Below, one piece after another: positions 52,169 through 60,593 of a stretch of DNA of 64,000 nucleotides. The notes beneath the pieces are model-generated. The model saw only the letters and a list, made by a program, of their open reading frames with translations. It was not told where the DNA came from and made no database searches. The DNA lies in NCBI RefSeq assembly GCF_020524355.2, contig NZ_CP129019.1, positions 1,736,001 to 1,800,000 on the forward strand. The letters are read 5' to 3'. The DNA is from Mesobacillus subterraneus. GTDB lineage: Bacteria; Bacillota; Bacilli; Bacillales; Cytobacillaceae. The stretch's first letter is position 1. The number at the start of each line of letters is the position of its first letter. A program made the position numbers and the translations under genes.

Positions 52169-53626
52169 CTATTGTTGCCCTTTCAGTTTTAAAATTCTCT
52201 TTAAATTGACCGTGAAAATGGACATGGCGCCTTGCATTTCCATGCCAATTAGACCCGAGGATGTGGCAACATCATACCCGTGTCTGTGTTTTAACTCGCT
52301 ATTCTTCGCTTCAATCTTATAGCGCTCCTTGGACTTCTGCTTAAAGTATTCACTTTCCTGAAACTCTGCCTGGTCTAGGTACTCAGTTGACTTTAAAGAA
52401 ACAGAATATGTCTTACTCTTCGCTCCTTCTTTATAACATCCAGCCCTAAATGGACATCGCTTGCATTTTTCAATATCAAAATAATAGGTTTCCACCTGAT
52501 TCCTTCCAGTGTTTTTCTTTCCGGTGCGAGCCTTTCTGATTGCGAGGTGTCCTGCTTTACAGACATACATCCCAGCGTCCTTATTAAATTCGAATTCGTC
52601 TTCCTTTGTGCGGAATCCCTGGGTAACACTTGGATTCAATTTTGCGACCAAGTTGATTTTGTTTGTTTTACTGTACTTAATATTGTCTTTTTCTGAATAC
52701 GCCGCATCGCCGATCACAGTCTCAACCTGTATACCTGCTTCTTCGCTTTTCTCAATAAGGGTTTGAAGTTGCTTGCCATCGTTTTTCTCGCCTGTCGTAA
52801 TAACAGCTGCCGTAATGATTCGTTCCTCGCTCATTGCCAGGTGGGTCTTGTATCCAAAGAAAGAGGAATCTGCCGTCTTGTGTCCCACTTTCGCATCATG
52901 ATCCTTTGAGCATTTGATCTGTTCGAGGTCATCTGCGACCGTCTCTTTCAATAGGTTCAGCTGTTCTTTTACTACCGGGTATTGAATCAGGGTCACTTCC
53001 TTTTCAATCACTTCAATGAGTTTCTGTGAATAGGCAATTTCATCCTCCAACACATCAGTCTTTGTCTTGGAAGGAAATTTGGACCTCATGGATTCATCGA
53101 TTTGGTAAATTGCCTTCCTTAGCTTCTTGGAACGCTCCATCAGGATTTCCTTTGGTTTCATCTGATTATAACGGGCTTTTGTATGAGTGGCATCAACAAT
53201 AATGGACTTGCTTTTGATGATCTCTTTTTCTAAAGCAATCTCCACCGTTTTATTAATAAGTAAATCCAGGAGGTTAATATCCTTTAACCTCAATTTACGG
53301 AATTTGGTCAGGGAGCTCGGGTCTATAACTTCCTCTTCTGGAGTCATGTCCAGAAAATATTTAAACGACATATCATACTTCGAACGCTCAACAATATCCA
53401 CGTCCGAAAGGTCATGGATGGTTTTTAATAATAGATATTTGAACATACGAATGGGATCGATTGCGTTCCTGGCGTTATCAAGGCAATACTTATCCTTGAG
53501 CTCTTCATAAACAAAAGTAAAGTCAACCAGATCATTAATCTGGCGCAACATATTATCCATTGGCACGATAAGGTCATAGAGACCCATATAAGGACTTAGT
53601 TTGATTGATTGTTGCATTGACATCAT
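52169..53626 (-). CDS. IS1182-family transposase
   Basis: A 485-aa DDE transposase, full length. The catalytic residues are Asp in VDATHTKARYN (about residue 145), Asp in GDAAYSEKD (about 295) and Glu in IEAKNSELKHRHG (about 445), the usual IS1182 spacing; a Cys pair (CKRCPFRAGC) lies between the last two. It shows no frameshift. ATG 53626 follows GGGTGG; a GTG three codons upstream is possible. It is not close to the first copy's transposase in sequence, so two IS1182 subgroups live in this window. Confidence 0.9.
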   Translation of the reverse strand: MMSMQQSIKLSPYMGLYDLIVPMDNMLRQINDLVDFTFVYEELKDKYCLDNARNAIDPIRMFKYLLLKTIHDLSDVDIVERSKYDMSFKYFLDMTPEEEVIDPSSLTKFRKLRLKDINLLDLLINKTVEIALEKEIIKSKSIIVDATHTKARYNQMKPKEILMERSKKLRKAIYQIDESMRSKFPSKTKTDVLEDEIAYSQKLIEVIEKEVTLIQYPVVKEQLNLLKETVADDLEQIKCSKDHDAKVGHKTADSSFFGYKTHLAMSEERIITAAVITTGEKNDGKQLQTLIEKSEEAGIQVETVIGDAAYSEKDNIKYSKTNKINLVAKLNPSVTQGFRTKEDEFEFNKDAGMYVCKAGHLAIRKARTGKKNTGRNQVETYYFDIEKCKRCPFRAGCYKEGAKSKTYSVSLKSTEYLDQAEFQESEYFKQKSKERYKIEAKNSELKHRHGYDVATSSGLIGMEMQGAMSIFTVNLKRILKLKGQQ

Positions 53627-53742
53627 TGGAACCACCCATTTCGACTAGATTAATTCTATTAAAATAAAAACCGCCCAAATCCCTTAAAAAAGTCAGGATT
53701 TGAACGGTTTATAGTTTGTCTAAATAAGGTTTAGTAGCACTA

Positions 53743-53876
53743 GGTTGATTGGAACGGAAGGTGCGTAGACTCCTGCGGGATCAGCGGGACAGGTGAGACC
53801 CCGCAGGCGCTTTAGCGCTGAGGAAGCTCACCGCACGCCCCGCGGAAAGCGAAGCAACCTGGAGTGGAAATCAACC
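53743..53876 (-). repeat. Repeat family B copy within the second IS1182
   Basis: Reverse-oriented copy of the GC-rich block at 4389-4525, with GGTTGATTTCCACTCCAGG at its outer end and GTTCCAATCAACC at the inner end. It lies between the element's left end and the transposase, in the same orientation relative to the transposase as in the first element. Confidence 0.8.
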
Positions 53877-53923
53877 GGTCCATTTTAACAAGGCCAACCT
53901 TTAAGGACTTTTTCAGTGGCCTC

Positions 53924-53931
53924 CAAATTGC
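53924..53931. repeat. Right target duplication of the second IS1182 element
   Basis: Second copy of CAAATTGC, followed by GGTCTGTTTTTGTG, the 3' arm of the former helicase terminator. Confidence 0.8.
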
Positions 53932-53973
53932 GGTCTGTTTTTGTGTCCCAGCCGAGCTTATCAAGGCGTATTT

Positions 53974-54151
53974 TCTAGCTCCAGCGCTTACCCAGTTTTT
54001 CATCCCTGAGAATGCTTCCTTTAGTATGTTGCGAAAAGCTTTAGCTTTGAGCAGCTCGAGACACTTCAGGCCGCCTGATGAAGTCAAAGAACGACTTCAC
54101 CGGTCGGCCCTCCAGTGCTTATCATGGCTGACCAAGGTGCATGCGCTTTTA
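53974..54151. repeat. Intergenic repeat family A, copy 5 with insertion
   Basis: Starts TCTAGCTCCAGCGCTTACCC, is interrupted by about 60 unrelated bases, then resumes with GCTCGAGACACTTCAGG, the GAAGTCAAAGAACGACTTCA hairpin and ends CATGCGCTTTT. It is followed directly by the DUF4023 stop codon. Confidence 0.75.
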
Positions 54152-54153
54152 AT

Positions 54154-54273
54154 TTAATGTTGTTTATTTGGAAGCTTATCACTCGGATTTTCTTTTCCCT
54201 GACGTTTTCTGTTTTGTTCATCTTTCTTCTGTTTATCGTGCAGTTTTTGAACAAATTCGTGGGTATTCTCCAT
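54154..54273 (-). CDS. DUF4023 family small protein
   Basis: A 39-aa, very basic and hydrophilic protein (MENTHEFVQKLHDKQ..., ending LPNKQH) matching DUF4023, a short protein conserved in Bacillaceae and of unknown role. AGGAGG lies 8 bases before the ATG. The stop codon abuts repeat copy 5. Its length and charge suggest a nucleic-acid-associated or stress small protein, but this is only inference. Confidence 0.78.
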   Translation of the reverse strand: MENTHEFVQKLHDKQKKDEQNRKRQGKENPSDKLPNKQH

Positions 54274-54398
54274 AATAGTACCTCCTGTAATAAATGGCTC
54301 GTCGTTACTTTTTCCTATCCTGAATCAATTCATTCATGTAATTCATGTACCAGTAGAGTAAAATAAGAGTTACACATCACATGTCAGGAGTGAAAGTT

Positions 54399-54956
54399 TT
54401 GAAAATAAAAGATATATATGGAAGTCTGCCGCAGCTTGAAACGGAACGATTGATATTAAGAAAAATCAGTCTAGAAGATATTGATGATATACATACTTAT
54501 GCTTCCAACCCTGAGGTAGCAAAATATGTTTTTTGGGGAGAGCATGAAACAAGAGCAGCGACCGAGGAGTATGTGAAAATGATTCTTGGTCTTTATGAGG
54601 AAGGGAAAATCGCTCCATGGGGCATCCACCATAAAGAGGACAACAAACTTATTGGCACTGTTGACTATGTGTCCTGGCAGCCTCAGCATAAAACTGCAGA
54701 AATCGGTTATGCACTATCAATGGACTATTGGGGGAAAGGGATTGCTACCGAGGCAGCTAAAGAACTGATCAGGTTTGGAATGAATGAAATGGACCTTGTT
54801 AGGATACAGGCAAAAAGCCTTGTGGAAAATAGAGGTTCAGAGCGTGTAATGGAGAAGGCTGGATTGGAATTCGAAGGCATTTTAAGGAAATTCATCTATA
54901 TTAAAGGTGCTCATTATGACGTTAAAATGTATGCAATCATAAAAGAAGACGCTTAA
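54399..54956 (+). CDS. GNAT-family N-acetyltransferase (RimJ/RimL-like)
   Basis: A 185-aa protein with the ETERLILRKI opening and the acetyl-CoA loop DYWGKGIATEAAKELIRFG at about 107-125; it is a paralogue of the one at 8835-9368. Acceptor unknown. The TTG at 54399, about 7 bases after AGGAG, is favoured over the ATG at 54381, which lies just before that site. Confidence 0.87.
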   Translation: MKIKDIYGSLPQLETERLILRKISLEDIDDIHTYASNPEVAKYVFWGEHETRAATEEYVKMILGLYEEGKIAPWGIHHKEDNKLIGTVDYVSWQPQHKTAEIGYALSMDYWGKGIATEAAKELIRFGMNEMDLVRIQAKSLVENRGSERVMEKAGLEFEGILRKFIYIKGAHYDVKMYAIIKEDA

Positions 54957-54972
54957 AGGTTAGCGCCTATAG

Positions 54973-55509
54973 TTATTCATTATCAAAAATATAAACTGTG
55001 GCATTTTCAGGCCTGTTAAATTTCGAGCCTGAAAAACCTCTTTTAAGTAACTCCTTCCTCATGAACATCATTATTCCTCCGTGACCTACAATCAAAATAT
55101 CTTCATCATGTACTAACGCTTCATCCAAAACCTTGTTAATCCGCCTAATGACTTCTTTTTTACTTTCCTTTTGTGAATTGTGTCCCAAAAACCAAGCAAG
55201 TCTTATTAAAGTGACATGGAGCCAGAGAGGAAGCCGCATTTGAGTTTTGACGACTGGGTAAAGAGACATCTCACGCAAGTCCTCCAAAAAAATAATATTT
55301 CCTTTAAAAGCCCTGGATGCCGTAATCTTCGCTCTCTCTAAATCACTTGAGTAACATTTGCTCCACTTTTGTCCCTGATGATCTATCACCACTTCCTCGA
55401 TTTTGGATTCATTATACTCCTGCTGCCAACTAAGAAGCTCCTGAGAAGTGACAAGCTTACGTGGATAACCCAATGTCACTTTAAAATGCCGTAACAATCC
55501 GATTTTCAA
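54973..55509 (-). CDS. Histidine phosphatase family protein
   Basis: A 178-aa protein of the histidine acid phosphatase/phosphoglycerate mutase superfamily. The N-terminal LLRHFKV carries the catalytic RH with Phe instead of the common Gly, and a second His is in IVGHGGIMMF near the C-terminus. It could be a phosphatase of small metabolites or nucleotides. TTG at 55509, after TAGGGTGATTAAA, is taken as start. A 64-codon frame follows upstream on the same strand and overlaps it slightly. Confidence 0.82.
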   Translation of the reverse strand: MKIGLLRHFKVTLGYPRKLVTSQELLSWQQEYNESKIEEVVIDHQGQKWSKCYSSDLERAKITASRAFKGNIIFLEDLREMSLYPVVKTQMRLPLWLHVTLIRLAWFLGHNSQKESKKEVIRRINKVLDEALVHDEDILIVGHGGIMMFMRKELLKRGFSGSKFNRPENATVYIFDNE

Positions 55510-55523
55510 TTTAATCACCCTAA

Positions 55524-55718
55524 TCATTGTAATATTCTTATTAATTCACCAGATGTCTCCCAAATACCTTCAAGAATCATTTGTGTTAGTTCAAGAAAAA
55601 GAGGAACCTTATAAAAAGGGCGTGTCTTCACTCCTAAGAGTAAACGTAGAAAATCAGAGTAATATCTAGAGTTAACTTGAAGGTTTCGGTCTTCAAGCTT
55701 TTCTTTTAATAGACCCAT
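55524..55718 (-). CDS. Hypothetical 64-aa protein upstream of the phosphatase
   Basis: A small hydrophobic/basic protein (MGLLKEKLEDRNLQVNSRYYSDFLRLL...) with no family recognised. No clear ribosome binding site before its ATG. It ends 14 bases before the phosphatase start, so the two may form a short operon. Confidence is limited. Confidence 0.4.
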   Translation of the reverse strand: MGLLKEKLEDRNLQVNSRYYSDFLRLLLGVKTRPFYKVPLFLELTQMILEGIWETSGELIRILQ

Positions 55719-55744
55719 GAGTTGAACTTTCTAATAGACAAGGT

Positions 55745-55797
55745 TGATATTATCCTAAAACCATAATATGATTAATTTGAACGTAAACGTTTACGTA
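55745..55797 (+). promoter_or_regulatory. Promoter and LacI-type operator of the malL region
   Basis: TTGATA (55745-55750), 17 bases, TATGAT (55768-55773) form a strong sigma-A promoter; the perfect palindrome ACGTAAACGTTTACGT (55782-55797) overlaps the transcription start. A second copy, GTAAACGTTTAC, lies at 56829-56840. This is the expected binding site of the LacI-family regulator encoded next, indicating autorepression. Confidence 0.85.
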
Positions 55798-55812
55798 AAG
55801 GGTTGGTCGTTA

Positions 55813-56820
55813 ATGAGTTATACAATAAAGGACGTTGCAAAAAATGCAAATGTCTCGATTGCTACTGTTTCAAGGGTCTTAAATGGTCAGGGAGGGTATT
55901 CTAAAGCAACTGAAGAAAAAGTTCTTCTTTCGATAAAAGTGCTAGGTTACCAGCCAAACGCATTTGCCCGCGGTTTAATCAGTAATAAATCCAATACAGT
56001 AGGAATTATTTTCCCTGAGGTTTCGAGCCAATTTTCTTCAAAGATCCTTCGAGGTGTTGAAGAAGCTGCGCATCGTTTAAATTCAAGTGTGATTGTCTGC
56101 AATACGGCTTCGCATGGACAGAGAACGATGAAGTACTTGCAGCTATTAACCGAAAAAAGGGTGGACGGTATACTGTTTGTCAGTGAATTGATAACCGAAG
56201 AGTATTATAAAAAGCTAGAGTCCATGGAGATACCGGTTGTCCTTATCTCGACGGAATCGTATCAATACTCTTTGCCTTACATTAAAGTTGATGATAAGCA
56301 TGCAGCGTTCACTGCGACTGATTATTTGATAAAAATGGGGCATAGTAAAATCGGAATGATCAGCGGAAATAGAGATGACATAATTGCTGGCCAACCGCGA
56401 ATAGACGGCTATAAACAAGCGTTGGCTCAAAGAGGACTGGACATAAATAGTGAACATATAATCCATTCACAAGGTTTCTCGTTTAAAGATGGTTTCATTG
56501 GTTTGCCGAAACTCCTTGAGCAATTTCCTGATTTGACAGCTGTCTTTGCCGCCAGCGATTCATTGGCACTGGGGGCGATATCTTCTGCTTATAAGCTTGG
56601 CATTAAAATACCGGATCAACTCTCCATAATCGGCTATGATAACTTGCCAATTGCTGAGATGGCGATTCCCCCGCTTACAACAGTAGCTCAGCCCTTGGAA
56701 GAAATGGGGTTGATTGCAGCAGATATGCTATTTACGATGATGAACCAGGGCAGAAAAGTAGAAAGCAGGATTATGTCTCACACTGTCATCGAACGGGAAA
56801 GTGTGAAAAAATTAAATTAA
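55813..56820 (+). CDS. LacI-family transcriptional regulator
   Basis: A 335-aa regulator: N-terminal helix-turn-helix (TIKDVAKNANVSIATVSRVLNGQGGYS, residues 4-30), the hinge with minor-groove Leu region, and a periplasmic-binding-like sugar domain (about 60-330). It probably represses the alpha-glucosidase gene that follows and itself, through the two operators around the gene. The effector is likely a maltose- or isomaltose-type sugar, from the neighbouring enzyme (inference). AAAGGG precedes the ATG. Confidence 0.88.
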   Translation: MSYTIKDVAKNANVSIATVSRVLNGQGGYSKATEEKVLLSIKVLGYQPNAFARGLISNKSNTVGIIFPEVSSQFSSKILRGVEEAAHRLNSSVIVCNTASHGQRTMKYLQLLTEKRVDGILFVSELITEEYYKKLESMEIPVVLISTESYQYSLPYIKVDDKHAAFTATDYLIKMGHSKIGMISGNRDDIIAGQPRIDGYKQALAQRGLDINSEHIIHSQGFSFKDGFIGLPKLLEQFPDLTAVFAASDSLALGAISSAYKLGIKIPDQLSIIGYDNLPIAEMAIPPLTTVAQPLEEMGLIAADMLFTMMNQGRKVESRIMSHTVIERESVKKLN

Positions 56821-56828
56821 CACGAAAC

Positions 56829-56840
56829 GTAAACGTTTAC
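56829..56840 (+). promoter_or_regulatory. Second LacI-type operator, upstream of malL
   Basis: GTAAACGTTTAC within AAACGTAAACGTTTACTT, 117 bases before malL. Together with the operator at 55782 it brackets the regulator gene. Confidence 0.85.
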
Positions 56841-56956
56841 TTAAATTGTAATCTCATTGATATTTCTGCCTGAATAGGAAATGAATGAATAGTCATGGAA
56901 GCACAAAGTTTACGAAAAGTACCTTTACTAAAGAAATTAGTTTGGAGTGGTTTTTT

Positions 56957-58639
56957 TTGAATAAACATTGGTGGAAAGAATCGGTCATTTATCAAATATA
57001 CCCTAGAAGCTTTATGGATTCCAATGGAGATGGGATTGGTGATATCCCTGGAATCATTACAAAACTCGACTATTTAAAAGAGCTGGGAGTAGACGTTATC
57101 TGGCTTTCACCAGTATACAAGTCTCCTAATGATGATAATGGATATGATATCAGCGATTATCGTGAAATCATGGATGATTTTGGAACGATGAAAGATTGGG
57201 ACCTTCTTTTAAAAGAAATGCATGACAGAGGAATGAAGCTGATCATGGACCTTGTCGTTAACCATAGCTCTGATGAACACGAGTGGTTTGTTGAGTCAAA
57301 AAAATCGAAAGACAACCCGTATCGTGACTATTATATTTGGAGACCTGGTAAAGATGGAGAAGAACCTAATAACTGGCAATCAACCTTCAGCGGCTCTGCC
57401 TGGCAGTACGATGAAAATACTGAAGAATATTTCTTGCATATCTTTAGTAAAAAACAGCCTGATTTAAACTGGGAAAACCCCAAACTTCGTCAGGAAGTAT
57501 ATGACATGATGAAATTCTGGCTGGACAAAGGCATTGACGGATTCAGGATGGATGTTATCAATTTCATTTCAAAGGTAGATGGACTTCCTGATGCGCCAAA
57601 TCCTGATGGTAAAAAATATGTTTCCGGAAGCAGATACTTCATGAATGGACCTAAAATTCATGATTATTTGCAGGAAATGCACAGAGAAGTGCTTGCGCAA
57701 TATGATGTGATGACTGTAGGTGAAATGCCTGGTGCCAATGTAGAAGAAGCTAAGCTTTACACCGATGAATCCAGGAATGAAGTCAACATGGTATTCCAAT
57801 TCGAGCACGTGGACCTGGACTCAGGCCCCGGCGGGAAATGGGACCTAAAGCCCTTGAAGCTAACTGATTTAAAAAATAACTTCACAAAATGGCAAAAGGG
57901 TCTCGAAGATATTGGATGGAACAGCCTTTACCTCAACAATCATGATCAGCCAAGGATGGTTTCACGATTTGGTAATGATAAAGAATACCGTGTGGAGTCG
58001 GCCAAAATGCTTGGAACTTTTCTTCATATGCTGAAAGGAACTCCGTATATTTATCAAGGTGAAGAAATCGGGATGACAAATGTACGATTTGATTCTATTG
58101 AAGACTACAAGGATATCGAAACCCTTAATATGTATCATGAGAAAGTGAACCAAAATGGAGACGAACCTGCGAAAGTAATGGAGTCAATCTATGTAAAAGG
58201 ACGCGACAATGCCCGAACTCCTTTCCAATGGAACGATGGCGAGCATGGAGGCTTTACGACGGGTACCCCATGGATTCAAGTAAATCCAAACTTTAAGGAT
58301 ATTAATGCCAATCAGGCTGTGGAAGATGAAAGTTCTATTTATCACTATTACCGAAAGCTAATCCAGCTTCGGAAAGAGCACCCAATCATTGTACATGGCA
58401 GCTATGACATCCTCGTACCAGAGGATGAGAATATTTATGTTTATACAAGAACATTGGATTCACAAAAATTACTTGTCTTGTTGAATTTCACCAAAGAGGA
58501 ACAGAGATTTGATGTTCCTGATGAACTGCAAGGTAAGAAACATGAAATATTAATATCAAATTACGATTCAAGCGCAGAATACGGTTCTGCAATTACATTG
58601 AAGCCGTATGAAGCAATTGTATACAAAATCCAGGATTAA
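56957..58639 (+). CDS. malL: Oligo-1,6-glucosidase / alpha-glucosidase (GH13)
   Basis: A 560-aa cytoplasmic GH13 enzyme hydrolysing isomaltose- and maltose-type sugars. After KHWWKESVIYQIYPRSF, the (beta/alpha)8 barrel carries catalytic Asp in GFRMDVINF (about 199), Glu in VGEMPG (about 255) and Asp in NNHDQPR (about 329), with a C-terminal beta domain. TTG at 56957 with GGAG 9 bases upstream gives the usual N-terminus; an ATG at 56885 would add 24 unlikely residues. Regulated by the adjacent LacI protein. Confidence 0.92.
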   Translation: MNKHWWKESVIYQIYPRSFMDSNGDGIGDIPGIITKLDYLKELGVDVIWLSPVYKSPNDDNGYDISDYREIMDDFGTMKDWDLLLKEMHDRGMKLIMDLVVNHSSDEHEWFVESKKSKDNPYRDYYIWRPGKDGEEPNNWQSTFSGSAWQYDENTEEYFLHIFSKKQPDLNWENPKLRQEVYDMMKFWLDKGIDGFRMDVINFISKVDGLPDAPNPDGKKYVSGSRYFMNGPKIHDYLQEMHREVLAQYDVMTVGEMPGANVEEAKLYTDESRNEVNMVFQFEHVDLDSGPGGKWDLKPLKLTDLKNNFTKWQKGLEDIGWNSLYLNNHDQPRMVSRFGNDKEYRVESAKMLGTFLHMLKGTPYIYQGEEIGMTNVRFDSIEDYKDIETLNMYHEKVNQNGDEPAKVMESIYVKGRDNARTPFQWNDGEHGGFTTGTPWIQVNPNFKDINANQAVEDESSIYHYYRKLIQLRKEHPIIVHGSYDILVPEDENIYVYTRTLDSQKLLVLLNFTKEEQRFDVPDELQGKKHEILISNYDSSAEYGSAITLKPYEAIVYKIQD

Positions 58640-58648
58640 TCTTTGAGA

Positions 58649-58672
58649 AGGCTGCTATTTTGCAGCTTTTTA
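58649..58672 (+). terminator. Terminator of malL
   Basis: AAGGCTGC pairs with GCAGCTTTTT soon after the stop codon. Confidence 0.75.
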
Positions 58673-58693
58673 TATCCTCAAACAATTGATTGA

Positions 58694-58810
58694 AAGTCAC
58701 CTTTTACTCTTCAGACTAATGAGGGCCCATATACATTGAACAACGGATGGAGGACTGCCTTCGGTCCTGACAATGAGGGTGAGGTGATTGAATTCCTTGA
58801 AGTCAACTAG
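58694..58810 (+). pseudogene. C-terminal remnant of a VOC/glyoxalase-fold protein
   Basis: A 38-codon frame without a start codon, reading SPFTLQTNEGPYTLNNGWRT then AFGPDNEGEVIEFLEVN and a stop, typical of the second half of VOC proteins (D-P-(D/E)-G-N-x-I-E-F metal-ligand strand). Upstream sequence is out of frame or stopped. Followed by a terminator at 58812-58862. Confidence 0.6.
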
Positions 58811-58811
58811 G

Positions 58812-58862
58812 AAAAAAATAAGGAATGGAAAGCACTTGGCTTTATCCATTCCTTATTTTTTT
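58812..58862. terminator. Bidirectional terminator
   Basis: AAAAAAATAAGGAATGGA pairs with TCCATTCCTTATTTTTTT, closing the VOC remnant and the convergent DUF2062 gene. Confidence 0.85.
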
Positions 58863-59323
58863 ATATCCCATTTCTTTATTAAAGAAAGGAAGCTTAACCG
58901 ATATTTTCTCATGATTGTATAAATTAGATAGTATACAACCATGCCGAAAAGAACGATATTAATGATCATGCCTATGAAAAAAACGGCACCTAAATGAATC
59001 CCGGCATCTAAACCATGAGAGGGGATGCCTCCTGCAGAAGGGAAGACACTATAAGGGAAAAGGGTTTCACCGACCATGACATTCAAATAAAATAAGAACG
59101 GGAAAAGCCAAATGAGTGCTACACCGCTAATGAAGCCGGCTATAGGATTCCCTTTGAAGATCTTGGCACCCACGGTCGAAAGTATAGTCCCCATGCCGAA
59201 AGATGGGATGAAGTGGATTAAAAAACCAAGGGTAAACCCTAGAGATACATTATGTGCGTTCTCTTTTATTCTAAATAGTTTTATAAGCAGGAATTTTAGT
59301 CTGCGCAAGTTCTTATTGATCAT
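58853..59323 (-). CDS. DUF2062 domain membrane protein
   Basis: A 156-aa protein with about three membrane spans and a basic start (MINKNLRRLKFLLIKLFRIK), matching DUF2062. The motif VSLGFTLGFLIHFIPSFGMGT is typical. Function is unknown, although the family is often fused to glycosyltransferases. GGTGAATT lies just before the ATG. It is convergent with malL and divergent from pssA. Confidence 0.84.
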   Translation of the reverse strand: MINKNLRRLKFLLIKLFRIKENAHNVSLGFTLGFLIHFIPSFGMGTILSTVGAKIFKGNPIAGFISGVALIWLFPFLFYLNVMVGETLFPYSVFPSAGGIPSHGLDAGIHLGAVFFIGMIINIVLFGMVVYYLIYTIMRKYRLSFLSLIKKWDIKK

Positions 59324-59571
59324 AATTCACCAGCCCCAAATTAGTATACAATTTGATGAATCATTTTGATAGCTTTTTTTACAAATTACTTCCATGAAGA
59401 TGCACCAGTTGAATTCTAGATAAGAATTTTCTTGGTAACCACTATTCAGAATGAGAAAAAATGATATAGTTAAACTATATTTTCGTCGATTCTATAATAA
59501 AATAAACATGATTATTAGCTGACTGGGGTAAAAATAGGCATAAGCAGAATTAGAAAAAAGTTCGGAGAGTG

Positions 59572-60276
59572 ATGCAACTGATGCGGTTTACAAAAATGAT
59601 TCCTAACATGTTCACACTTGGGAATCTGTATTGCGGTTTTCTATCAATTGGATTTGCGGCTAATGGCCAATTCAACAATGCAGCCATTTTAATTTTGATC
59701 GGCATGATGTTGGACAGCATGGACGGAAGGCTGGCGAGGATGTTGAAAGCGGACAGCCAGCTCGGAAAGGAACTTGATTCACTGGCGGATATCGTCACTT
59801 TTGGTGTAGCACCATCGTTCCTGGTTTATTATACATACTTTTACCAATTTGGATTATGGGGCTTAATGGTAGCGGGGCTATTCCCGTTATTCGGAGCTTA
59901 TCGCTTGGCGAGGTTCAATATCAGTACTGATAAATCTTCGCTAAATTATTTTATTGGGGTGCCGATTACTGCCGCAGGCGGAATTATGGCTATCCTCACT
60001 TTATTTGGTAACATGATTCCAAATATCGTTACTACTGTTGTTTTTACAGCACTGAGTTTCCTCATGGTCAGCAGAATTAGGATTCCAAGCTTCAAAGAAG
60101 TACCGCTTCCTAAATATGGTACAATCGTGACAATATTCCTTGGATCTTTACTTTTCGTCATATGGAAAGGGACATACAGCCAATTCCCTTACTTGATTTA
60201 TATCGCCACTCCGCTCTATGTAGCGTATTTGGCCTATCGATTCGTTAAAGGGAAAAATAAGAATCATATCGATTAA
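59572..60276 (+). CDS. pssA: CDP-diacylglycerol--serine O-phosphatidyltransferase
   Basis: A 234-aa membrane enzyme that makes phosphatidylserine from CDP-diacylglycerol and serine, the first step to phosphatidylethanolamine. The CDP-alcohol phosphotransferase motif D-G-x2-A-R-x8-G-x3-D-x3-D is present (DGRLARMLKADSQLGKELDSLAD, about 48-70). About six spans. No psd (decarboxylase) gene is adjacent. Start: ATG at 59572 with GGAG 4 bases before it, or the ATG at 59581; a weak promoter (TTAAAC, 17, TATAAT) lies near 59475. Closed by a perfect terminator. Confidence 0.9.
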   Translation: MQLMRFTKMIPNMFTLGNLYCGFLSIGFAANGQFNNAAILILIGMMLDSMDGRLARMLKADSQLGKELDSLADIVTFGVAPSFLVYYTYFYQFGLWGLMVAGLFPLFGAYRLARFNISTDKSSLNYFIGVPITAAGGIMAILTLFGNMIPNIVTTVVFTALSFLMVSRIRIPSFKEVPLPKYGTIVTIFLGSLLFVIWKGTYSQFPYLIYIATPLYVAYLAYRFVKGKNKNHID

Positions 60277-60325
60277 GTCCATGAAAAAAGCCTTTGCTAA
60301 GAAAGCAAAGGCTTTTTTCATGGAC
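60277..60325. terminator. Bidirectional terminator between pssA and CsbD genes
   Basis: A 21-bp perfect stem (GTCCATGAAAAAAGCCTTTGC and its complement) with a 7-base loop; A and T tracts in both arms. Confidence 0.88.
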
Positions 60326-60329
60326 TTTT

Positions 60330-60524
60330 TTAATCTCTGGACGAATCATTAAAAGCACGTGATACATTTTCTTTCATATCACCAGTAGTTTCTTTCAGTT
60401 TTCCTTTTCCCTTATCCAGGCGGCCCTCAGCTTCCATAGATTCATTATCGGTCAGTTTGCCGAATTGCTTCTTGGCTTCACCTTTAACCTGGTCAAATGC
60501 GCCTTCTGTTTGTTTGTCATTCAT
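60330..60524 (-). CDS. CsbD family stress protein
   Basis: A 64-aa highly charged, helical protein of the CsbD family (TEGAFDQVKGEAKKQFGKLTDNESMEAEGRLDK), a common sigma-B-controlled general stress protein whose molecular role is unknown. GGAGACC lies 8 bases before the ATG. A sigma-B promoter sits 34 bases upstream of the start. It is convergent with pssA. Confidence 0.88.
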   Translation of the reverse strand: MNDKQTEGAFDQVKGEAKKQFGKLTDNESMEAEGRLDKGKGKLKETTGDMKENVSRAFNDSSRD

Positions 60525-60557
60525 AATTTGGTCTCCTTTATTTGAGTATAATCTTTT

Positions 60558-60582
60558 ATACCCTTTAAGAATGAAAGCAAAC
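60558..60582 (-). promoter_or_regulatory. Sigma-B promoter of the CsbD gene
   Basis: On the minus strand GTTTGC (60582-60577), a 13-base spacer and GGGTAT (60563-60558) match the sigma-B consensus GTTTAA-N12/14-GGGTAT. The gene is known to belong to the sigma-B regulon in B. subtilis. Confidence 0.85.
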
Positions 60583-60593
60583 TATTAAGTGTA

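Larger units (their letters stand above)
52047..53923 (-). mobile_element. IS1182-family insertion sequence, apparently intact
   Basis: A 1877-bp element with terminal inverted repeats GAGGCCACTGAAAA at both ends, flanked by 8-9 bp direct repeats. On its own coding strand the order is left end, repeat family B (53876-53743), a short hairpin near 53716-53683, transposase, and a strong terminator (52145-52095). Unlike the first copy, the transposase frame is complete, so it may be able to move. Confidence 0.85.

Noticed and set aside
52024..53945. A 37-base inverted repeat (CACAAAAACAGACCGC...GGCCACTGAAAA) as the true IS ends
   Set aside because: The outer part is the two arms of the pre-existing helicase terminator; the short duplication CAAATTGC places the IS ends at GAGGCCACTGAAAA.
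53812..54157. Long open frames across 53812-54157
   Set aside because: They run through repeat B, an IS end and repeat A; composition is not protein-like.
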